From positions 302,092-366,091 of the forward strand of contig JAJVDF010000166.1 of the NCBI GenBank assembly GCA_022410635.1: 64,000 nt of DNA, read 5' to 3'. The translations under genes were made by a program, and so were the position numbers. The notes below the pieces were generated by a model that was not told where the DNA came from, searched no databases, and saw only the letters and a list, made by a program, of their open reading frames with translations. This document shows positions 55,790-64,000 of this stretch, piece by piece. The stretch is from Tretioscincus oriximinensis. Its lineage: Eukaryota; Chordata; Lepidosauria; Squamata; Gymnophthalmidae. Each line of letters starts with the position of its first letter. The first letter of the stretch is position 1.

Positions 55790-57330
55790 TTATTGTATTA
55801 TCATTATCATTATCATCATTATTTTATAATTGTATGCAGGTTTTTATCCTGATGCATTAAAGTCTCTGATGAAGACACCTTTAGTCAAGTATTATCTGGG
55901 GTTGTCTACTTAATTGATACACCAGTGTTGTTTTCATTTGATACAGCAGTTTATTTGCTATTGAGAAAAAATTACTCCTTTGAGCAAAAACTTTTTTTTT
56001 TATTAATAATGACGTATTTTGATAATATGCAGCATTTAGGGTCTTTCCACAGTTGCCTTTCCACCTTATGATCTGCCTCAAAATGTTCCTCTGGCCTCTA
56101 AAATCAAAAACATTATCTTAAAATATTGGCATCTATTAGAGGATGTGCCAGGCTGTAATGCTCCCTCTCAATTTTCCTTTAAGAGACCAAAAAAGGTCAG
56201 GGATTTCTTGATTGCTGCCAATTTAAGAATATTGCATAAGGAAATGAATGCAACACCTATAGGTATGTTTAGTTGTGGCAACTATATGGTATGTAAATCC
56301 TGTTTCCAGGATTTCTTACAATACTGTGGATAAGAAAACATATTAGGAAATTTTTCAATTGTAAAAATAAGGGAGTCGTATATATTGTACAGTGCCTATG
56401 TACACTGATTTATGTTGGGATGACCAACAGGATGGTTAAAACTAGAATAACAGAACATAGGAGCTGCATTAAAAATAGAAAATTACAAGCTCCTTTGGTA
56501 CAACATTTTATTGAATACAAACATTCTGTTGAAGACCTAAAGTTCTGGTGTGTTGATTGCATTCCAAGGGGAAATCAACTTAACCATCTCCAACAACTAG
56601 AACTCAGATGGATACACAGATTAAAATCTCTTAGCCCAGGTGGCCTCAATGAGGATATAAACTGGTTTCTTTGATAAGGCCTGCCTCGTTCATCTGCCTT
56701 CCCTTTTTCTGGTTGTGAGTCGTTGCAGAATCTGGTATTTTAGATAGTATTTGGTGGTTTGTACATAGAAGGATGGAGTTTAGTTCCTTTGTATTGACCA
56801 TTACATAATTTTATATCCAGAAGACAGTTGTATAATCTATATTTTAATATATCTTTGCAAATATTCGCATGAGTTTGAACACTGAATAGTTTGTGGTTTT
56901 AGCCTGTTGATCCGTTATAATTTACAATCATGTAAGTAATTGAATGCTTTTTATATAATTTTTGAAAGAACTGTATTCATGGATGAGAGTTTGTTTACAG
57001 GGTTTAATCTCTGCTAGCATCTGTTGTGCCACTGAAGAAGACTCAGGTTGAAACGGGTTTGGCGTTCAACTGTCGAAATCCTTTGTGGATCATCTTGAAG
57101 TCCGAAAGTCTCTTTCATTTGTGGACCATCTACTTCTTGATTTGGCTTTATCTCTTGGAATATTTGATTTGGACTTTTTATAATTTTTATAGACTTTTTA
57201 GATTTATTTTAGCTGTTATGTGGCATTTTCTCCAGCATATTTACTGCCACCGTGTAATATACATTTTTTGCACCTTGTTTGATTCTGCTGTTTTCCATTT
57301 TTTGGTCTGTTTGGTGGAGATTTGAGGTTG
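55790..57330 (+). mobile_element. Penelope-like element relic
   Basis: A GATGAAGACACC word at 55868 and a GAAGAAGACTCAGGTTGAAA word at 57034 resemble the GAAGAAG..GAAACG motif placed in the terminal regions of vertebrate Penelope-like elements, and the T-rich tail after 57060 (TTTGGACTTTTTATAATTTT style) fits the same group. Between them lie the RT-endonuclease linker and a GIY-YIG domain. The reverse transcriptase itself is missing or unrecognisable, and frames are broken. The outer limits are approximate. Confidence 0.72.
56046..56677 (+). pseudogene. Penelope linker plus GIY-YIG endonuclease pseudogene
   Basis: Frame 1 to 56333 reads IKNIILKYWHLLEDVPGCN, SFKRPKKVRDFLIAANL and a Cys cluster MFSCGNYMVCKSC, which is the linker typical of Penelope proteins. 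A stop at 56331-56333 and a frame change follow. The second frame (56369-56674) reads KGVVYIVQCLCTLIYVGMTN, then RITEHRSCIKNR and a C-terminal block ending INWFL and a stop. VYI plus YVG are the two halves of the GIY-YIG core, and the R..EHR motif is the catalytic helix. In intact elements this nuclease nicks target DNA for reverse transcription. Confidence 0.8.
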
Positions 57331-57449
57331 GGACAGTGTGCTCTAAAGTCATCTCCAATATTTGTTTGCTATGGGTGTCTCAAAAGTTTTCTTTCCCCTG
57401 TCAGAGTCCACAGCCCTGGCCAATTATTGGACATATCTGCCTTTTTATA

Positions 57450-57658
57450 CAGGGTGCTTCAAAAAATGTATGCACACTTTGAACTTCAATACGATGTACA
57501 GAATCAGTGGTGACTCGTACTCATTTGTTATTTACGTGTTATTTACATTGGACTTTAAGCTTTCTAATTTCCTGAAATTTAACTATGTAGAACAGTAGAA
57601 CAATAAATAAATTTTCTATGAAAGTTCACAGTGTATATACATTTTTTGAAGCACCCTG
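57450..57658. mobile_element. Mariner-type MITE, copy 2
   Basis: A 209-bp element flanked by TA, with ends CAGGGTGCTTCAAAAAATGT and its inverted counterpart, and the interior words shared with 32310-32519 (TACAGAATCAGTGGTGACTC, GTAGAACAGTAGAACAATAA). The internal 57515-57570 segment differs from copy 1, which has its own unmatched segment. Non-coding; the open frames through it are artefacts. Confidence 0.9.
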
Positions 57659-57660
57659 TA

Positions 57661-58293
57661 TATAAAATAACCTCTTTAAAACAAAGCAGATATAAGTCTA
57701 GCCTTTAGTGTGGATGAAACTCTTGCTGGTAATTGTCAGCTCCTGCCTCTTCTGGCAACATGTCCAGTTTACAGAAACACTAGTAAACTTTCTACAGAGC
57801 TCAAAGAGTATGAGGAAAACCAAGCTGGAAAACAGGTTTCCAAGAGCTCCTCAAATACCCAGTGTCTGAATCATAGACAATCAATGAGTAAATCCAGTCC
57901 AGTCTGAGTCCAAGAACACACATTCAGAATACCAGTATATTATCAGGGTCAGGCCAGAAAGGGGTGGTGGCAGTGTGGCCACTTGGCCCAGGCCTACAAT
58001 TTTGAGTGGGTCTACTCCAAGAGAGTTAAACTGATTACAATGTTACTTGAAAAGTACAGTTTGAAATGTAGTCCCACATTTCCCATCTGGCCTGGGCCCA
58101 TACCCAGCTGTATACGGTCCTGATCAGAGCAAGTCCAGTAAGTCCAAGGTCAAATACACATGAAGTTGAATAGCACAGAGCAACAGGCAATACTGATGTT
58201 GCTGATCAGCAACAAGGAAATGCAAGGCTTTTAAAGAGACCCAAACTTTTTTCCCCAATTACCTTTAATAAACACCAAGTTAAAACCCCTTCT
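57661..58293. other. No recognisable gene; weak inverted repeat
   Basis: CAGGGTCAGGCCAGAAAGGG (57951 region) and TCTGGCCTGGGCCCATACCC (58087 region) are weakly inverted, which may mark another small foldback repeat. Nothing else was classified. Confidence 0.35.
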
Positions 58294-58610
58294 GGCATCA
58301 CTTTTGGTGAGGGCACATTTGAAATACTGTGTACATTTCTGACCTCCACATTTTGGAAAAGATACTCTGGAATTGGAGAAGGTGCAAAAAAGGTAACAAG
58401 AATGAACAAGCAGCTGGAGTATCTCTCTTACGAGATCAGGCTGCAATGTCTGGGGCTTTTCAGCTTCAAAAGATGGTGTTCTGAGGTGATCTGACAAAAG
58501 TATAAAATCATGCATGGGATGGATAATGTGAACAGAGAAAGATTAGGTTATCTATCGCACAGCAATAGGACTAGGGGCCATTTCTTGAAACTGATGGGCA
58601 GAGGAATTAA
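58294..58610 (+). mobile_element. CR1-type LINE, internal 3' coding fragment
   Basis: GGTGAGGGCACATTTGAAATACTGTGT, CACATTTTGGAAAAGATACTC, GAATTGGAGAAGGTGCAAAA, TTTTCAGCTTCAAAAGATG and AAAATCATGCATGGGATGGA correspond to the RPHLEYC, ELEKVQKR, LFSLER and YKIMHGMD blocks. Frames are broken and the 3' UTR is absent, an older copy truncated on both sides. Confidence 0.85.
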
Positions 58611-60041
58611 AGCTCATCTCATTAGTAATCCACTTTCAACCCCACACCCAAAAAGTGTATTTCATTAGAAGTGCAATGAGTACTTGATCAAATGGATGTG
58701 TATCTGTACAACCTCTGAACATTTTCTGAACCTTCTTTCAAATGTTTTCTTTTAAAATTAATAGTATGTAAATGTATCCATAATTAAATGTTCTGTAGAA
58801 ATGTAGAAAATGCATCAAAGCACTATGTTTTTCTCCTTGCTAAACAAAAACTGTTGGAAGCATTTTCCACACAGTGGAAATCTAGTTCCTCCGGCCTGTA
58901 ATGAAGACATATGTGTGCAATAGGAAAGTAATTATCCATGTTGTGATGCTAAAATTCCTGCACCTGGACTGATTGCATTTGTTACTGTTAATCATCTAGC
59001 AGTTAGGCAGATTTTAAAGCTTTTCTTTTAGCTACTTCTTCCCTCTGAGGAGATGATTGATGGTATTAAATACAATCCAACCTAGGTTATGAGGTAGTTT
59101 ACCACACGACTGCTTCCTTCTCAGGATGAACCCAAGATTTGCCAGGTTGTTGAACTTAAATGTGAAAGTGATAAATGCTGAAGAAATTGCTAGTAGTAGC
59201 ATGGCAAATCATTCCTCCCCCTTCCCATTTCTCATATCATGGTTCGTCAGATGTCAGATAGAGATGGAAAGTGGGAGGTTTGTAATGCTGCCTTAGGCAC
59301 TTGAGTATCCAATCCTCATTAAAGTTAACTAGAACTAACTATCCAAAGCAGCTTTGTTGCTTAGGAATCAGTTCAAAAAACAACAGTGGAATCAATGCAT
59401 TTTGGGTGGGTGGAATCCATCCACCAAATAGCTAAAAAGACATGTTTAAAGTTTTTTGACTCCATCTGCTTTGAAAAAGAAGTTTCTTTTTTATTTTACG
59501 CCTCTTGCTCAGTATTTGTATATTGTGTGTTTTGTCTAATTATATAGACAATTTCTAATTAAAAAAATATTTTCTCCCTCCCCTCCATGTGCAGAGGAGA
59601 ATGAGATAACATCAACTATATGTGGTATGCAAAAGAGCTCAGATTTTATACACACATGTCATCACATATGAACCTAAATGATTCATCAGGGTAGAGACAA
59701 ATATAACTCCATCAAAGCTAAATTCCCCCTTTTTTAAAGCAAAAAGAGCAGTTTTGACCTTCAGAAGCTTCCCCAAAGGTTCCGTTAATCTCACTCTGAC
59801 AGCATCTAGGCCACAAATTTCAAATATTTCTAGGATGAATCTGAAGCCACCAAAAGAAAGAAAGGGGTGGGAGTATGGCTCTTTTAGATGTTTTACAAAT
59901 GTGTTATTTTTTAAAAAAATTCCCTCCCTGAGACCTTTGGTAAAAGGTGGGATACAAATTCCAAAAATAAAGATAAATGATAATAATTTTTTTCCTCTGC
60001 ATCAATTGAGACTGCACCGTGGTTGAAGAACAGAGGGTGCG
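58611..60041. other. No recognisable gene; one repeat tail
   Basis: CCTGAGACCTTTGGTAAAAGG, then GTGGGATACAAATTCCAAAAATAAA at 59926-59972 is an L2/SINE-type tail on the + strand. The stretch 58840-59060 looks unique and could be constrained. No exon was recognised. Confidence 0.4.
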
Positions 60042-61800
60042 CATTTTTTAAAAATGTTTTTATTGAATATATCCAACAGAAAAAGAAAACAGAAAGAAAT
60101 AATGATAATAGTACAGTTACATCACTGGATAATAAAAACATTACCAAACATAGTATACGTACCATCCATTATTTCTTACATACAAAAATTATATATATAT
60201 ACCCACATCCCACCCCCTGAGAGGAGAGACATACTATAAATACTAAATACTGTTACGGCCTTAAAGTCAATTTAATTGTTGCTAGGAGTTCGGGTCCTCC
60301 CCAGCGGTTTGATTGTACATATATAATTAATTTTGCCCAGTTTTTCTGCCATGTTCTTTTTGTTTTAATATTGATATCTAATTTTTCGAGTACGAAATCT
60401 CCCATCATTTGGTCGGATAAATAATGACACCAGTTATCGATTTGTAATTTTGAGGCATCTTTCCAACCAAGGGTTATGACTGCTTGTGCAGCCATAACCA
60501 TCTGGTCTACCAAGTACCTATCCTCCTGTACAGTTCCTTGATGTATTTGGAACAGGGCGAGTTCTTTAGTGGCTGTTATTGGGTAGCCCAAAATAAGGTA
60601 TATATGGTTCCATACCAAATTCCAAAAATTATTTAATATAGGGCATTCCCACAATTGATGGAGATAATTTCCCCTAATCCCACACCCGTGCCAACAAAGC
60701 GAGTTTATATTTTGACTTATATGTGCCAATATATTAGGGGTCCTATACCACCTGCTAATAATCTTTAAATGTAATTCTTTAAGTCTGGTGTTCTTAATTT
60801 TCTCTATTTTTTCCCACTTATTCTTCATCTCAAATTGTGTAATATTTAAGTCTCTTGCCCAAGTATCCGTCCAGGTGGTAATGTTATCAAATAGGTAGTC
60901 AGTTATGATCTTGTATATGATTCCGCCCATTCCCTTAGTATCTCTTAGGCCGCTGATAAAAGTATCTTCCAGTTTTGTATTAATAGCGATTAAATCTTGA
61001 TCGGCTATAAATCTCTGAATTTTATTTCTTAGGGATTGGGCTTGGAACCATCTCTGATTCCCAAGCATAGATAGCGTATGTTCATACGTTATTAGGCTCA
61101 TATCTGCCCGAAGGAAATCTCTAATCATTATTATATGGTTATCATTAAGTTTTTGTAAATCTTCAGATGAGAGGTTCCCCTGATCATTCAAGTGCCTGAT
61201 ATGGCTTATCATTTTTGTTCTTGTGCTTAATTTAGATTGCCATTTTTTCCAAATCGGTAAAATTGCTTTGGCTGTATGTGAGCTTGTTCTAATTCTATTT
61301 CTATCNATTTTGATTAACAGCCANGATTTGTTTTCCATGTTATTAATCCTCCTNTCTATCTTGCACCATTTTTTGTCTGAATACTCCATCTGAAATAAGT
61401 TGAGTATCTGAAAGGCCTCATAGTAGTTCTCAATTGATGGGACATTCCATCCACCTTTATGTATCTGAGCATGCAACCTCTTCCTAGATAACCTAGGTGT
61501 ATTGTCATCCCAAATCCAGTAGCGGATAAATTTATCCCACTCCAATAGTTTTTTCTTAGGGATTTCTTCAGTTAATGCTTGCATGGGATATATTATTTTT
61601 GGGAGGAGCATCATTTTAAATTCTCTTATGCGAGCTACTGGACCTAATTTTTTATCCTTCCAAATTGTAGCTTTTCTGATAATTTCTTTCCACACAGCAT
61701 CATAGTTAGCTTTTATTGTTTTGGACAGATTCTTAGTTAATTTAATGCCCAAATATTTCATTTTTTTACGGTTTGCCTTTAATCTGTTTTGTAGAATAAA
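60042..61800 (-). mobile_element. L1-type LINE, 5'-truncated
   Basis: The minus strand carries the C-terminal third of ORF2, then a short 3' UTR of about 210 bases with an AATAAA signal near 60060 and a short A-rich end at 60042-60049. The 5' truncation lies close to 61790-61800, shortly before KYLGIKLTK. Three undetermined bases occur at 61306, 61324 and 61354. No target duplication was resolved. Confidence 0.88.
60253..61797 (-). pseudogene. L1 ORF2 C-terminal fragment
   Basis: An open frame of about 500 codons with no stop. It begins in the post-RT region with KKMKYLGIKLTKNLSKT, a segment conserved in L1 ORF2 (usually KYLGI.LTK), and runs through a thumb-like and C-terminal domain with WKEIIRKATIWKDKKL and KWEKIEKIKNTRLKELHLKI. 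Near the end CWHGCGIRGNYLHQLWECP is the CCHC zinc knuckle of L1 (C-x3-C, then H-x4-C). ORF2 is normally about 1,250 residues; the endonuclease and RT catalytic domains are missing, so this cannot mobilise itself. The long uninterrupted frame suggests a fairly recent insertion. Confidence 0.9.
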
Positions 61801-64000
61801 AGCAATAAAAGAGGAACATTACTTGGGGCAAATTCTGTTTGGGATGGTTAGATCTAAAATTGCTGACTTCCTAATGTTGCCAGCTGGTTCTGGGAGTCTA
61901 AGAAGTACCATGGTGTATAGGTCATGCTTTCTACGTCTGTGGTAGAAAGGGATAGGGTAGCCAGGGCACAAAATTAGGAACGACCGGAGTATCAAAAAGC
62001 AGAACAAAACCAGTTTTTTTTCCTTTCCCTTCTCTCTTATTTTTGGCATTTTATTTCAATCTGGCCCAAAAAGCTGATTTTTCAAAGAGAAAAACAGGTA
62101 ACAGGTTTACTATCTGAACAGATATTGTCTTTAGCCACTTTTTTCTGAATTGATCTAATATATTACTTTGTTGCATTCTTCCTGATGATTAAAGTGTAAG
62201 ATTAAATGGTGAAATCTGGCCATCATGCAAATTTCAATGGACTCCCCTCCCCAACTTTGGCAACCTGTTGTCTACTTCTGAAAGCCTTATCTATACTCTC
62301 TATTGCTTTCTCATATTGCCTACTCAGTACGTTCCATAAATCCTGCCTCTACTCTCCATTCCTTCCTGCCTCTCAGCTACTTTAATATGCCTGTGATTGC
62401 ATTGCATTGAATGCCATGAAATGATCAACAATTTCTGACACCCTCCCTGTGTGTGCCATTTCATTTGCAAAAAAGAGAACATTGTCCCAAATGAGCATAC
62501 AATGTTGTGCATTCCTTTTTCCTCATTCATGGGGCACATCCCTCTGGCTTTTCAGAAAGCATATCACAGTTTCGAAGTCAAACAATTTCTTATGATTTCT
62601 TCCTTGTGTTCCAGCTTTTGCATATGTAGTATCAGTGGTTCTGACACTTGCTAATTATCCTGTAGGCCTATCTTGTTCAGTATATAAAGTACATTGTTCT
62701 GATAATTTCTGATCCCCATACTAAGGAGTTCAGTTTGTGTCATCCTGATGGGGTTTTGGTAGGAAAAGGAAACCTGTTTTTTTTCCCTGTTGACACCTTT
62801 CCTTGATGTTGATTTAGGAACCATTTTAAAATCTTTAAGAACACTTTTCAAAATTTACCCTCAAGCCAGGAACTAACCTCACTTTCTTATGTATAATTTT
62901 GGATTTTAATGTTGTTCCTATAAAGGGAAAGAAGCTGTATATAAATTAGATATATTTATAATTAGCAATGCCAAATTATATCTGTCCACATTTTCAGCAC
63001 AGACACAGAATACAAAGAAACACAGAATTAAAATTCTCTCATCAAAAACCAAATAGTTTAAATTGGTTCTTGTGTGGCCAAGTGTCAAACACAGCTCCAG
63101 GCTGTAAGATCTGCAGCTTGTGATGAGCTGTGAAATAGGTCAACCACCATGACATCAATCCAATATGTGAACATTTAAGAAGAATATGACAACCCAAAAA
63201 TAGCTGATGGATAAGAGTAGGTGTCATAGTAAAGAGCCTGACAATACGTATGTGTGCATCAGATGAAGCACATATTCAATGAAACACTCAACTTACTTCA
63301 AATTGAATTATCTCTGCTTTGTGGAATCTTTTCTGACTAATCCCTAAACCTTATTCATATAAGCTGCTTTACAACATGTTGGAAGGGATTCTGTGTTCTC
63401 ATGGGAAAAACTCGTGCCCGAAGTCCTTTTGATAGATAGAAGAAGAGAGGCATAGTCCTGTGGATCTTCATAAAGATTTCATCAAACACAATGTATGCCT
63501 AACCTTAGCGACAATAGGCCTTTATTTTGGTTGTATGACATCCCTGTGTAGTCATTTATTTTATGCCCCTTCTTCCTTCAGTTTACAGAATACCAGTAAT
63601 AAATTATGGAATTATTTACTTCAATTTTAAACTGTATTAAAGTATTTAAGTTTCATTGAATATCTTTTTTTACTACTAGCTATATTTTGGCGACCTCACA
63701 GTTTTGCTACTCTGGGCAGCTGCCTGCCATTTCTTTCCCCACATTTTAACTCAAGCTCCCCTTATCATCTTCTCATTAATGGTTCCTCGCAAACATCTCA
63801 TTGTTTGTCATGAGTGAATGGCTTATTTGTTTGCATCATCTTTTGTGCCCTGCATCATTACTTTTAATGGTTTGGTTAGCAGGATTTCCAAAGGTCTTCC
63901 TGCCCTGTGCTTTTTTCCAAATTTATACAATAGGGACTTGCCATATGTATGCCATAGGCCTTGGGTGAACCTGTTATCTGCATTCCATAGACTCTGGGTG
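61801..64000. other. No recognisable feature
   Basis: AT-rich DNA to the end of the window; no exon, RNA gene or classifiable repeat recognised. Frames are short and without domains. Confidence 0.45.

Noticed and set aside
1..64000. CRISPR arrays, operons or bacterial regulatory sites
   Set aside because: All evidence indicates vertebrate nuclear DNA; no regularly spaced repeats with unique spacers were seen.

Overview
This window looks like AT-rich vertebrate nuclear DNA, most likely from a squamate reptile. The inference rests on the mix of interspersed repeats: CR1/L3-type LINEs whose 3' tail is a short CTTATGTT-like microsatellite, a BovB (RTE) LINE fragment, L2 and L1 LINE fragments, a Penelope-like element, Tc1/mariner elements and several tRNA-derived SINEs. 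No host protein-coding gene could be supported. The open reading frames are short, lack recognisable host domains, and where they can be explained they fall inside transposon relics, microsatellites or hairpins. The window reads as intergenic or deep-intronic DNA, with one possible promoter edge at its extreme left end (CpG-rich, with an NRF1-type palindrome).

Layout. 1-130 is CpG-rich. 400-6860 is mostly unique DNA with a CR1 fragment (3188-3540) and three foldback or tandem structures (4066-4250, 4391-4478, 5764-5925). 6865-8165 holds a complex long-inverted-repeat element and a smaller neighbour; a homologous but rearranged copy lies at 17590-18380. 8285-9484 is the longest CR1 relic. 11780-16760 contains the first copies of an unclassified hairpin-core repeat family, a perfect 30-bp-arm palindrome made of Tc1-type ends (13461-13534), and a decayed Tc1 transposase (15690-16560). 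20-30 kb holds small hairpin repeats, a BovB fragment and a SINE. 31.7-36.2 kb is a dense nest of CR1, SINE and mariner MITE insertions. 37.3-41.4 kb holds an L2 end, two SINE families and a long trinucleotide microsatellite. 40.7-48.1 kb carries at least five further copies of the hairpin-core family. 55.8-57.3 kb is a Penelope-like relic with a GIY-YIG endonuclease domain, followed by a second mariner MITE. 60.04-61.80 kb is a 5'-truncated L1 ORF2 C-terminus on the minus strand.

The genes here are transposon genes only, and all are broken: CR1 reverse transcriptase fragments, the L1 ORF2 end with its zinc knuckle, the BovB and L2 C-termini, a Penelope GIY-YIG domain and a Tc1 transposase lacking its C-terminal catalytic residues. 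Nothing suggests a functional multi-gene system. The least explained material is the set of foldback repeat families, especially the pair at about 7 kb and 18 kb and the hairpin-core family recurring between 11 kb and 48 kb. All similarity statements come from reading the sequence by eye; no alignment or database search was run.
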